DNA of 64,000 bases. It comes from Benincasa hispida. Taxonomy: Eukaryota; Streptophyta; Magnoliopsida; Cucurbitales; Cucurbitaceae. The stretch is taken from assembly GCF_009727055.1 (NCBI RefSeq), contig NC_052351.1, forward strand, positions 53,291,604-53,355,603. Direction: 5' to 3'. Positions 43,540 through 55,954 of the stretch are shown here, piece by piece (the stretch's first letter is position 1; every line of letters begins with the position of its first letter). The notes beneath the pieces were generated by a model. That model saw only the letters and a program-made list of their open reading frames with translations, was not told the origin of the DNA and ran no database searches. Position numbers and translations under genes: made by a program.

Positions 43540-44506
43540 TATGATATATTGTCGGCAACTTCAATAAAAAAAATACAAATTCAATACATAAAAAATTATG
43601 TTTATCGTGTCGGATGTCAATTCCAAATTTGCAAGTTTTATAAAGCCATTGACGACATGAAAAAAATAAATCAGAGTCATATGAGTTTTTTTTTTTTTTT
43701 TTTTACAACATTAGTATTGAGTAATGGACTCAAATAGGGTGGATGACGATAAATCTATCAGAGTGCATCAATGGCGTCCTGAAAGGAGCTCGAATGTTGC
43801 CGATAAATGCTTTCATTCAAACAACATTTTACAAATTCGTAAACTATTTTGAAAAAGAAGAGAAGAAATAAGAGTTGCTTCGGAGCGTTGAGATAAATAC
43901 ACCCGATAATAATTTTTTATAATTAATTTAGTAATCAAGAATTTATTTATAATATATTTGTAATACTACGTGAGTAAATATTCATGTACGCACACAAAAA
44001 TTTTTTGAAATGGGCTGCAAGATCTGGTAAATATTATCGATATGAAGGTGTATTTCATGTGATAATTGGATGTTATAGCCTCAATGTTAAAAGAGAAAAT
44101 GTTCAAATAAAGAGGCTAAATGAGTGCGAATGGTACTATCCATAGAACAAGTGGCAAGCGTTTGGCATCTCATGCTCGTATTTTATGGTAGTTTGTTCAC
44201 GATTTAACATGAACTATGAAGATTTCATTGAGGACTACTATAAACTGTCAACATACACTGTATGCTACTCTCCTCAATTTCAACCTTTATCGCACGAAGA
44301 TTATTGGATCATACATCCTAATATACATATCTTACATGTCAACACATCATTGTTCATGAAACCTGGTAGACCAAAGAGTTTCTGGTTCCATAGCGAGATG
44401 GACTAGATAAAACCAGGTACTCAAGTACGGTGTGGATTTTGTAATCAATTAAGTCACAATAGGAGGAAGTGTCCTTCGTTACAAAAACAGGCACCAGACA
44501 GTTATG
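43540..44506 (+). pseudogene. Mutator-like (MULE) transposase, C-terminal half, decayed
   Basis: Plus-strand pieces in different frames follow the end of a MuDR-type transposase. KNYVYRVGCQFQICKFYKAI (43575-43640) is followed by a T-run. Then NLSECINGVLKGARMLPINA (43755-43815) and TTFYKFVNYFEKEEKK lead to KWQAFGISCSYFMVVCSRFN (44152-44210), the SWIM zinc-finger region, whose first Cys pair is lost in a stop-containing segment. YEDFIEDYYKLSTYTVCYSP and HEDYWIIHPN follow, and finally a zinc-knuckle-like CGFCNQLSHNRRKCPSL (44440-44480). MULE transposases cut and paste DNA between long terminal inverted repeats. The N-terminal and DDE regions are not seen. The PMD relic follows about 150 bp downstream in the same direction. 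Confidence 0.85.
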
Positions 44507-44654
44507 GATTTTTATTATTAATATTTTTTTTATCCTGTAATTAATATTTTTATTCTGTAATTGATATTTTTACTGTGTAATTAATATTTTTATAATTTAT
44601 TGTTTAAGTTTTAATTTATTTGCATGTTTTACTCGAATAATTTTTTTTCTTTTA

Positions 44655-46683
44655 GATCATGGCTTTAAATCCATAACTGATTGATCATGATATTTTATAC
44701 GATCAATCTATTTATCGATTATCAATTGTATGACAAGATCATACTATAGGCGAGATATACTGTAGACGTCGAGAGACGGTTGTTCAACACACCATCCCAC
44801 TCCACCGTAGAATACTGCCACTAGTATATCAAGATTTTTAGAGTGGTTAGATATAGATTCATTCAGTTAGATTGGCATCTCATTATTGTACTGATAAGAG
44901 ATGGAATCCAAAGACTCATACATCTCATGTGCCTACTGAAGAATGCACTATCACCTTACAGGACATAGAAGTATATTGTTTTGGTTGTCTGTTGACCGCG
45001 AGCCTGTTACTAGAGTAATGCATGATGATTGGCACAATATTTATCAAATGCTACTTGGTGTAATCCCACCTATTGAAAAATTAGAGGATTAAGATTAAGT
45101 TTAACATGGTTAGGGACACAATTTTCTAGGGACACAATTTTCAGGACATGATGAAGATACAAACGAGCATACATACCACAAATGATGGGTGAAACTCTGT
45201 TTTCTGAAAAATCAAGTCACTTCGTGCACTTGACATTCCTACCATTGTTAGCCAACCTCTATGAAGTGGGATAGTATTCTTTGGGTGAAGCATATTTGGC
45301 ATGGCTATATAGATAACTATACAAACCAACGAAACCTAACATTTGTGAAATCACTGGGCTTCTAATACTTCTACAACTGTGGACTTGAAAATGATTTCCA
45401 ATAATGGCTCCATAGCTTCGACATGTCAATGATCATCAATTAGCTAGACGAGCCTATGGTTCTCGATATGTTATTTTAATTTAGTTTAACAAATAATTCT
45501 ATATGACTGATATAGTTAATTTGAAATCTAAAATATTAATTTAATAATATAGGTGGAGAGACTAATTTTGTGTAACTAGATCAACTACACATGTTGTAAT
45601 TCAGTATATATACATGTTTGATCTTCTTTAACCTTATCAAGTACATGAATATTGAATCTAGTTGAATTTTTTATACATATTCTTTTATGTACTTGTCTTT
45701 AATATTTTTAATATAATATGTTATGTTTTAGATTATTTAGGACTCTTACAAAGCTGTCATGGACAATTTGCCCAATTTCTGTACAAACGGTCAAGATATA
45801 TGTTGGATGATAAGTCCTCTCAAATGTTTTTACATTAGTGAATGGTATTTTCCTGACAAGATGATTAGACAATTTGGTTTCTAATAGGATGTCCCATTAG
45901 AGTGCAATACTAAACCCCTATTGCATGAAATCGACTTGAGAATTGCAGATTGGTCTGAAAAAGTTGCACATTTGGTAGTGCAATGATACCATCGTAGAAG
46001 GTTTATTGCAATGGGAATTTCAACTAGGAAATTCGATAGAGATGCAACTCAAAATTACATCAATTGATATAATAATATTAAAACGCGCTACATTACTCGT
46101 CTGAGAGAAGCTATGGATCATTTGGTACATAATTAAATATTGTCTAATTATTTTTAATTTGAATTTATGTTAATATTGTCTGATTATTTATAATTCATAG
46201 AGATTGAGCAACAGTAGTCTTTGTGTCGTGCAAATGATCTAAACCAAGTCCTTATTGTATGCAGTAATAACGAGAGCTACATGGAGGAGATACATTATAT
46301 GTACGATATACCTATTACTCCTCAGTTCCTAGGCGTAGGAGATGTGCTCGAGTAGTAGAAGATGGGTATGATGAGGTCGGCCACAATATGGAAGAATTGC
46401 CTCCTATGATACAAAAGTAGAGCCAGACTAGTTATGATGGCTCTGCTAGTCCGATGATGATTATGCCAACATTTGGTTCAGGATATTATGATTTAGAGGC
46501 TAGTCTATCGTCTTTATACATGTATGGACATGAGCGCGACCGTGGAGAGCATAATGAATATTCATACTATGAAGCACCTACAGAGGGACCAGAGTCATCA
46601 GAGGATTAAAAAGAACCAGAGCAACATCAAGAGGAACCAGAACAACCTAGAGTTCAAAGTTGACGACAACAACCAGCTTGAAT
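44655..46683 (+). pseudogene. Plant mobile domain (PMD, MAIN-like) relic next to the MULE transposase
   Basis: Pieces in order are an N-terminal YDQSIYRLSIV (44697), IPLHRRILPLVYQ, then KRWNPKTHTSHVPTEECTIT and LQDIEV (about 44895-44970). SVDREPVTRVMHDDWHNIYQ and MLLGVIPPIEKLE (44990-45080) follow. After a less clear middle and intron-like gaps come LPNFCTNGQDICW and EWYFPDKMIRQFGF (45750-45880), then HEIDLRIADWSEKVAHLV and RYITRLREAMDHLV (to about 46120). A separate 3' part (46260-46683) is rich in Ser, Pro and Glu and ends in a QSHQRIKKNQ tail. These match the N-to-C order of PMD proteins such as MAIN/MAIL1. Stops and frameshifts are frequent. Its position directly after a MULE transposase suggests it is an element-borne gene rather than a host gene. 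Confidence 0.82.
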
Positions 46684-48240
46684 TCGACGATGTCTACCTT
46701 GTGGGAGAAATTGATTTTTTTTTATTATTTTTAAATGAATGAGAAACATTAAATTGTTATATTATTATGAACATTTTAATTTACATTTTATTATTTTCCA
46801 ATTATGAACAATAGTTGTAATATGGTAGAAAAACGATCGAGAATTTGTTCTTTTTTATGATATCTCTTAGAGTTAACAGCTAACGATGTAAATTTTACTT
46901 ATTATTAAGAAATAAAAGGGTAAAATTTTCTTATTATTAAGAAATAGAACGATAAATTTGCATAGAATACCTTATTTAAGGGAAGGTAAATGAATAATAT
47001 TGAAAAGAAAAAAGAAAAAGAAAAAAGAGTCGAGTGCTCACACTCGACCATATAAATTATTATGGTTGAGTTTTGAACACTCATCGAACACCATAATAGT
47101 TAAAAAAGAAAATTATGTACAAGCCAAATCTCCAAAACTGCAACATTTCTCTAATTATTCTCAAAACTACACTACTTCACTAATTATTTTTAGAAGTTAC
47201 AATATTCCTCCAATTTTACTGACCCCTTCATAAATCCACCATTTTTTGTTAGGTCTTTTCCATCTCATCAATTTTACCCTCTTTTAGTGTGTTACTGTTT
47301 TTTTCTAGGTGATTCTTATTTCAAGCTTTTGGAAGAAAGCATATGCATACCTTTGTTTTCTAGATTTGAATATATTAGTAAGTATTCCATCAATGTTTTC
47401 AAAACTAGAACCTATTTTTCCCCCTAATTCAACACTTTTTGTTTAGATAAAATTTATTTTGAATACCAACAAAATCTAATTTGTTATGGTTTAAAAATAT
47501 GTATTTTTTTGGGATACATATACTATTTGTGTCTTAAAGGGGTATTTTTGTCATCTGTTAATTATCTCTAAAATCACTTTGTTATTTTTTTTTTTAATTC
47601 TAAAAGAATTTTGTAAATGATATGTTAAAATTTTTCATTCCTCTTATAAGCTCATTTTCTAATGTAAAAATATAATGCAATAAGGGGATTGTAAATTTTA
47701 TTTTCAAAGATATCGATTGATATTATGAGACTCATATTGTTTGTTATTTTGATATACTGATAAATTTGTATATGTATCATGTAATTTTTTTTAATTGTTT
47801 CTTATGTTTTGTAAGTAATTAAAAGTTTAGTATTTTTGTTGTGATATTTTATTTTAGAATAATACAATCGAAAAGCCAAAATACCCAAAGAATCTATATG
47901 ATTATCTCACAAGATACCATAGAGCTAAACTACTAAGGATAAGGAGTTTGAAGAATATAAGACACACGCTCCTCCAAAACCTACGTGTGACATAGTGTGC
48001 CAGCACATTTTGACAACAACGACAAACATGAGAGAAGATATTTGATCAAATATCCAGCTACCTTTGGAGCACCAAATATCCAGCACATTTAGACTCAACA
48101 TCTGCCACCTACCTCTGGAACACCAAATTCCTTACCTCTCAAATATGCTAAATAATGATCCTGATCTTGTCCAAATCCATGGAAGATATTCGATCAAATA
48201 TCCAGGACCGATGGTTAAGGTCGTTGATGTGGTGCAAATA
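46684..48240. other. AT-rich spacer, no gene seen
   Basis: The 3' end of the MULE should lie here, but I could not find terminal inverted repeats by eye. At 47990-48190 the phrase ATATCCAGC with CACATTTAGAC or CACATTTTGAC recurs, a minor local duplication. The small frames at 47000-47233 and 48064-48267 have no recognisable content. Confidence 0.5.
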
Positions 48241-49500
48241 AACGTGTCGAGTAATAATATAATTTAAATGGCTTTGGCCGAGTATCTTCCCCAGGGAATC
48301 TAATTGATAATTGTTAGCTATTCAGATATCGTTTCGATTTTATTTAAGGGACCAAATTCAATGCAACATAGTCTAAACTAAACTAGGAAAGCAATAAAAG
48401 TGATCGAATACGAAGATTATTTACAAAAAGATGTTTTAGGAAATAGATATCATCAATGGTATCTATAAATACAATTGTTTTGACTCTTGAAGTAATTAAC
48501 ATAATATTTAAATCTAGAAGTCTTTTATCCAAATTGATCTTTAGAAAACAATCTTTCTTTTACTTACTAATTACTAATCGCAAGAAACAAACTAATTATG
48601 CAAAACATTAAAACTCTTCACCAGTAATCTCCATCGTTATTCGACTACTTTCAGTATGTTTAAATGATGGTCTAATATGATGATCTAATCTAAAATCTAC
48701 TTGTTCAAGAAAGATTGAAATCATGGAATCGTTCAAACATCGATCAAGAAAGATTGAAATCATGGAATCATTCAAACATCGATCAAACATTAAAAAACAT
48801 TAAGAACAGTCATGCTAGAAAGCGTAAATGCAAATTAACAGAGCAAAGTGTTTAACAATTAAACCAAAGAGTTCATCTATTCCTAAAACTATGAGATGTT
48901 TAGTTTAACATGACTTCTATAGATAGAATCAACATTAGAATGCAAAAATATACAAAAGAATTCAAGAATACAAAATGGAAAATAAGAGTTATCCAACATT
49001 TTGGCTGCATTTCTATAGTAGAATCGATCCTTCACTGTTCTCTGATCACTCCAGCATCATGAAGACTCTATACTTTACTTCAAATTCTCTCTCTATGCCT
49101 CAAAAACTCCAATATTCGATGTGGACCAGCTAAAAATCCTAGAATAAGTAGGCAAAACTTTCCGAAATGGTGTGGAAAATTTCCATAAACAGCCCATTGC
49201 AATGGTGCAACACAATCTTCGTTCCATGTAGCTGAACACATTCAAACAGCATAACGCCGCGGCACTTTCCAATGAGTGCTCTTGTGCCTTGAGGGTCGAG
49301 GCAGTGCCTTGCAAGCGCCAAAACACTACCTATTTTCTTGGCAACATTATTTTTCTCTCTTTTCTTTCCTCATTTCGATGCTTGGCTCGGTTTTGACCTC
49401 ATTGGGCATATTTAGTTCCTTTATAGCTCATTTTGACTATAAATATTGATCTCAAACATAACCCCTAGAAACCGCTAACAAACAACATCAAATCCAATAA
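48241..49500 (-). mobile_element. Gypsy-type LTR-like stretch (minus)
   Basis: Read on the minus strand it carries segments like those of the pol-less element's LTR: TTGGCGCTTGCAAGGC, a GCCGCGGCGTTATGC segment and the body around 48300-49000. I infer a related LTR or its remnant. Boundaries are soft. It ends just before the copia LTR at 49502. A 39-bp tandem repeat lies in it. Confidence 0.45.
48706..48783. repeat. 39-bp tandem repeat, two units
   Basis: Units 48706-48744 and 48745-48783, beginning CAAGAAAGATTGAAATCATG, differ at one base. Such near-identity in a decayed region points to a recent duplication. Confidence 0.95.
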
Positions 49501-51589
49501 TTGTTGGGTTTTCTGTCCTAAAAATCATGGTTTGTAAACAATAAACTTATTCTGTTAATGAATAAAGATGTTATTGAAGATTGATTCAATAAAGTAGTTA
49601 TTGAATATATGAATTGCTCATTTCGTTTCAAAAATAAATCCAATAAACTTAAGCTCGATGGCTATTACATGAGTACTTGAACTTAATGTGGAGACATAAG
49701 AGTGGATTAGGTTCGAGTAAATAACCAACATGATCAATAGCAAACGAATAAGGTTGGATACCTTATTCTGTTAACACTATCAGATGCGACCCACTTTGTA
49801 AATGTTACAAATGTTGTAAAGTGCTACTAATGAAGTGGTCCTGATTCGTTCATATAGGGAAATAAGAAGTGGAGGCATCCTCTATAAAGAGTTTGTATAT
49901 GATCGGGCCAAGAAATAAGTCACTCTTACTTTATAACGTTGTTTACTATTTAAGGCTGACTATTTCAAAGTGATGACCTAGATAAATTAACCTTAATCCT
50001 GAGCTAACTATGAACTCCTATTTGTTCGAGATTATCCTTAGATTTGCATGGGTGAGAGTTGGCTCAATAGGCAGGCTCAATAAACCTCCCATTTCAAGGG
50101 TAAGACCGGGTAGATAGCTGTGGACATAGGGTGCAAGATGGAATTTGCTCCTACCCGCTTTTAGAGATAGTAGAGTGGTTGTTCCCTTAAATGCTGACTC
50201 CAGGTCTTGAACAAGGAGCCCCACCTCTCTTTGGCCCAAGATAAACTCGGTTTGATGTTTGGATCTAAAACAAACTATATTAGAGGATTAGTGAAACTTA
50301 AGGAACAAGTGGTAATCTCGGGAGTAAAGCAGCTATTGACCCAACCATTATCACGAACAATCTATGAAGGGTTAACTTACTAATCATGGTTATATCGAGT
50401 GGACACAATATATCTACAGTGAGGGGAATGCAACTACTGAGCTTTAGTGGAGTGACCTGGTAGTTAACGAATGTTGGTTAATTAGGTTAAAGAGTTTAGC
50501 TGGTTAATCTCGGATCGTTGGAGCCCATGATTTTTAGGTTCATTAGGTCCCCCTACTAGCTCACAAATGGAATAAACCTTTAGAATAGCGTGATGAGTTT
50601 AATCTGAAATGTTCAAATTTCGAATTAAGGGAATTAGTAATTATATGCGATATAATTACGCGTTTAATTATGGAATTAAACAAAATTGGAGAATTGGATA
50701 ATATTTAAATATGATTTAAATATTAATTTCATGAATAGGGGTTCATGATGGTAGAATTCGTTTTTAATTAATTTAATATTTGATATTAAATTAATAGAAT
50801 TAATTAAATTGTTTAATTAATTAAATCAATTAAATTTAACGTTGAAAATTTGAATTTTTTGAAAATTCAAATTTAGAAAAACAATATTGTTTAATCTATT
50901 TCTTTTGGAAAAAATAGATTAAAATTGATTTTTAAATGAAAATTCATTTAATTTTTTAAATCAATTTTAAAATAAAATTGATATTAAAATTCAATTTGAT
51001 TAAAATTAAATTTAATTGAGAAATTTGGAAAATCTTTGTGGGTTTTTCCAACTTGTGTCATCCAAATCCATTACAATCCTCAAGTAGGAGTTGGCATTCT
51101 TCTATGCAATGTGATTGCTGAAGGCTCTCATACCAAGAGTTCCATGAGCGGGTTTAGATCGCTCCGATTTCATAGTGACCAAAACATAAACGTCATACGA
51201 ACACATATAGTTATGCATATTAAACTCATTATCGGCATGCTCAGAATACAATAATTAACAAGGAAAAAGGTTCATACCAAATAAAGATTGTCTTCATATG
51301 TCTGAACCCTCAGCTGCGGAAAACTCCCACCGATCTACCGGCACCCGACGAGTATGTCGACTGCAATAGCACGATCCGAACGTACACGAACAATGCAGCG
51401 GGGATGACACCACCACAAGAGAAACCCAGGTATCCTCGACGTCAAAAACCCAAAGAGTGGGCTTTGGTGAGTTTGGTAGAGGACGGAGAAGAAGGTGTCG
51501 TGTAGACGATAAGCAAGTGGGAGATCAAACTCTGCTATTATATAGCGAAAATGCTTATCGCATAGTAGAGCTACACGATCATTTAAGAA

Positions 51590-51660
51590 AAACTTAACGA
51601 TCGTTTAGGAAAAATGTATACGATCGTTTAGAGAAAGCGTGAGGCAAACGATCGTTTAGA
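51590..51660 (-). repeat. Palindromic ACGATCGT array in a copia LTR
   Basis: Three ACGATCGT cores follow each other (centres near 51601, 51624 and 51651), the last extended to the perfect 12-base palindrome AAACGATCGTTT. A fourth variant (ACGATCATTTAAG) precedes them. Similar clusters occur at 8235-8300, 15045-15215, 32830-32900 and 37100-37260, at comparable positions in the related LTRs. Confidence 0.8.
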
Positions 51661-53134
51661 CGAACGAGCTTCTATCGTATAGGCTCTCGCGATCACTTTC
51701 ACAGATTCTTTTGGGCGTGTAATCATACAAATGCACGATTGACTAAAATGAAAACAATTTTCATTGTTTTAATCCGCCGGTTACCATAACTATCGCAACC
51801 CCACTTCCCACATCCGAATGTGGATTAATCTATTAATTATCAAATAATTAATCAATTAATTTAATTAATAAATATAATCATATTATATTTGTATCCTATA
51901 GTTTGATATCATATATCTAATATAGTATTTTCTTCCCTACTTGATATAAATCATATTTATATCTAATTTCCTCCAAAATAATGTATCTCATACATTTAGC
52001 CAATTATATCATATATAATTAACCAGTCCAATTATATCATATATAATTAACCAGTCCAATTATATCATATATAATTGAACTTCCTCTTGTCAATTTGAAC
52101 ATTTCAAATTAACCCAAACACTGATTCTCAACTTTATCCAAGCTACCCAGGTGACCTAATGGACCTGTGGCTCGAAGCTCCAACGGTACGTGAATAGCTA
52201 ACTAAACTCGTTACCCACGAGATCCACCATTAGTTAACTGTTAGTGATTTCACTAAAGACCAACAATTGAACTCTTCGTACCACAAATATATTTCTGTGT
52301 CTATCGGATATAACCAATCATGAGTACGATGACCCTTCATAGATGCTCGTAAGTACAACTGGGCTAATTTACCATTTTGCCCTTATAGTTACATCTTACT
52401 CCTTAAGTACCACTGATTCCTCTAATGAACAATAAGACATAGTCCAACTATGTGTGAACACCTCTCAGGCCAAGAGAAGGTGTGTGGCACCATATCGTTC
52501 AAGCCCCGGAATCAGCCCTTAAGAGAGCCATCTCTACTTACCCCTGCCTCGGGGAAGGAGTGAATTCCATCTTGTGTAACTGAGTTCCCAACTCCCAAAT
52601 CAGACAAATCCCCAAAATGGTAAGTTTGAATCGGCGACTTGGCCACTCGCACCCATACAAATCAAAGGACCGCCCTCAATGGTAGGAGTTCCCAACTCAC
52701 TCAAGATTGAGGTCATGTTACGTATGGTCATCCTAGTGAAGTGAATTCTCTATCATGAATGGTGTTATATAACGAGATATTAACACTTCGTGGTCAGGTC
52801 TTATATAAACTCTTTAAATAAGACGTCCCCGCTCGCATGTCCCCAACACGAATGATCATGATCAGACCATTTGTGACAAGTCACAACACTTATGACCATT
52901 CCACAAAGCGGGCCACGTCCGTAGCGTTACTAGGATAAAGTTTCCCTCCTTTACCCATTTACTACAGATCATTTTTGGTTATCACTCGAGACATGATCCA
53001 CTTATATGTCACCACATACATGCTTGAGTCATATACAGATAACCAGGGATTTTATGTTTATTGGTTTGTGGTAAAGAAAATAAAACAAAGAATCGAGCAA
53101 AACAACAAGATGTGAAGTAAATATCATATATTAA

Positions 53135-54656
53135 TGATAACGGGCAGAAATGCACGTTATCATAATGCTAAATCCTTAAACAATATTGGATTGCATTGAT
53201 GAAATATGCTAAATTGCATTCATTAAGCATAAATTCTATAATATTGTGGTCGCATGCGTCCAATACATTAGAGCAGTTGATCTTTATATTTTGTGCAAAA
53301 TAATGCGTTAACGCAATGCAAAGAATGAGATCATAGGAATACATTTGTCGAGCGCAACTTCACCGCAAGACTTTGCGTTGATCGTGCTCGCAAACATTCA
53401 CCCAAGAAGAATCACCGCAACGTGGTGGACGCATCCAGACGAAAGGATAATTAAGATTGATGGGACAGAAAGGTGACGGCAGTCGGATCCAAATTAAGTT
53501 AGCAGTCGATAACGGTCACAAAGTACATCCATCTTTATGGTGACAATTATCGGGTGCATCAGTCAAGAATTAAAGCTGTCTCATCTGTACAACCAGGAGA
53601 GAGAAGCTGCCTTTTACCTTTGATACCCTATAAATACCAAGTGCATTCTTCAGAGAAGGGGTTAAGCAGTCGATTACTTCACATCACTTTACAAGTTCAC
53701 ACCTCTGTTCATAGTTTTCTTTTCTATTTTACGGCGGAGCTAGAGAACAGTGGTGACGTCAGAGATCGTCCAAAGCGGCTCGAGAGAGAACCTTGGGGCA
53801 TAAGACCAAAGAGCGGGTTGACTCTTGCGAAAGCGAGAATATCCTTAGAGCACGAGTAGAACAGTGTAACGCCTGGTGGCAAGAAATTGCTTCAGGCTCT
53901 TTACTATACTTGCATTGTTATTCTATACTTCATCTCATATCTATCCAATGGAAGTTCTATTTCTACATCTGCTCGCTCTCTTAATACGCATGAGTAGCTA
54001 AACTAGTTGAATGGGTGGAGAGGAACTAAGCTAACATGATCTAGGAAGTTCATTGCTTACGATTGTCTTGTTTTATGTTTTGCAAATTACCCCTTTAGAG
54101 TTACTCGAGAGAGAATCTAAAGAAAGAACCTAATGATATTATGTGGTTGTATATTTGTGTGAATGTCATGTTGTCATCGCATAAATAGAGATAGTGGTAT
54201 ATGTGTAAATCCTGTAGACTTATCGCATATTTATCGCATGCGTTCTAGCCTAGAAGCCATGGCATTGACACCAAGAGGTGGTTTACTATTGTATGCATGT
54301 TGCACGATCGCAAAGCATTAACGCATCCTAGGGAATGTTAGCCGAAACCCTTCTCAACCCGTTCACCACATATTCATCGTATTTCCTGTTTACCAACTCT
54401 CTTCAAACTCTGCCGCATTTATTATTATTTTATCAATGCAACAACCACCCAACACTTGTTTATTTCACTAGTTACAGCAACTTTTCATAAAAATCTCCAA
54501 CGCAACTATTTTCACAAGTCCCTGTGTTCGACCCTGGACTTACCAGGAAACTCAGAGGAATTTACACTTGGATTCCGCTGGGGAAACTTGAGTGCACAAT
54601 GCTATCCATCAACACATATCATCCATATTTTCCACACCTCATAAATCTAAGCATCA
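53135..54656 (+). repeat. 5' LTR of the Athila-type element (1522 bp)
   Basis: TGATAACGGG...GCATCA. Compared with the 3' LTR it lacks exactly one block equal to 62382-62509 (128 bp), at 54135 after AACCTAATG. The word AATG is found on both sides of the block. The length difference of the LTRs is also 128 bp. Small frames at 53554-54644 are LTR shadows. Confidence 0.95.
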
Positions 54657-54662
54657 TGTTTT

Positions 54663-54680
54663 TGGCGCCGTTGCCGAGGA
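54663..54680 (+). other. Primer-binding site of the Athila-type element
   Basis: TGGCGCCGTTGCCGAGGA lies six bases after the LTR. It matches the usual Athila/Tat site with one change (GAGGA for GGGGA). Confidence 0.9.
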
Positions 54681-54742
54681 CTTTGGCAAAATAGTTGTTA
54701 ACGGTAATTTTTGTGATTTCTTTGCAGAACTCTTAATCTCTG

Positions 54743-55954
54743 GTGAACTACGACCCAGAGATTGAGAGAACATTTCGAAGGAGACTGAGAGAATGCCAAC
54801 AGCAACCACAATCCAATAAAGAAGAGATGGCGGAGCAGCCTAGGAATGAAGCACCAAACAACAACAATGTCATGGTAAATCCAATTCTGTTGGCAAACGA
54901 TCGCAATAGGTTCATTAGGGACTATGCATCGCCAAACATCTATGATTTCTCTCTGGGAATCATGAGGCCTTCCTTAGACGGAAGTAGATTTGAAATAAAA
55001 CCGGTGATGCTATAGATGATCCAGGCTGCAGGTCAATTCGGAGGAAGGCATGGCGAGGATCCGCACGCCCATCTCCGAAGTTTTATTGAAATCTGCAATA
55101 GTTTTGTGTTCCCAAACATCTCTATTGAAGAAGTTCGACTAACGTTGTTCCCATTTTCTCTCTGTGATCAGGCTAGGAAATGGGCTTATTCGCTTGAACT
55201 AGGAGAGATCACTTCTTGGGAGCAAGTTGTGGAGAAGTTTATGAAGAAGTATTTCCCACCTACAGAAAATGCCAGACGAAGAAAGCTTATTACTAATTTT
55301 GAACAAGATATAGACGAATCGCTCGGCGATGCTTGGGCGAGGTTTAAAACGTTGGTCCGAGATTTTCCTCATAATGGGCTGCTAGACTACGTTCAAATGG
55401 AAATTTTCTACCACGGTTTGAATCCTACTTCGCAGACTGCTGCCATTGCGGCAGCAGCTGGTGGTCTACTTGATAAGACTTATGATAAGGCGAAGAATAT
55501 CCTAGATCGCATCTCTAAGAATCATGAAGACTGGAGGAAGAACGACCAGAGAATAAGACTCAAATATTCGGATGCAAATAACGGTGCTATTGTTTCATTG
55601 CAAAACCAAATGACCGCAATGATGAATTTGATTCAAGGAATGACGATCAGCAGCCCAACACCGCAAGGTAGGAAAATCAATGCAATAATTCAAAACACCG
55701 CAAGATGTGCGACTTACGGTGATGGGCATGCGATGGAGGATTGTCCACAAAACCTACAATCTGTATATTTTGTAAAGAACAACCCCTTCTCCAACACTTA
55801 CATTCCCAGGTGGAAAAACCACCCAAACTTTGCTTGGAAGAATCAACAACAAAATTTTCAATCTGTGGTACAAAAAGAAGGGCCACTAGGGTTCTTTCAA
55901 CGCAGAAATGGTCAACAGAGCAACCAAGCAAGTAGCTCACAACACCCACCATAA
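54743..55954 (+). pseudogene. gag: Athila gag
   Basis: One frame runs from 54743 to 55954 with a TAG at 55013-55015. The left copy of the family reads Gln at that place, consistent with CAG to TAG. Features in order are an Arg-rich N-terminus (ERTFRRRLRECQQQPQ), IRDYASPNIYDF, the capsid-type segment HAHLRSFIEICNSFVFPNIS, WEQVVEKFMKKYFPP, FYHGLNPTSQTAAIAAAAGG and a knuckle-like CATYGDGHAMEDCP. In the last, the second Cys of the CCHC set is Tyr. The protein would package the genomic RNA. A TAA ends it at 55952, but the same frame continues recognisably to 56608 as the gag-protease linker. Confidence 0.93.
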
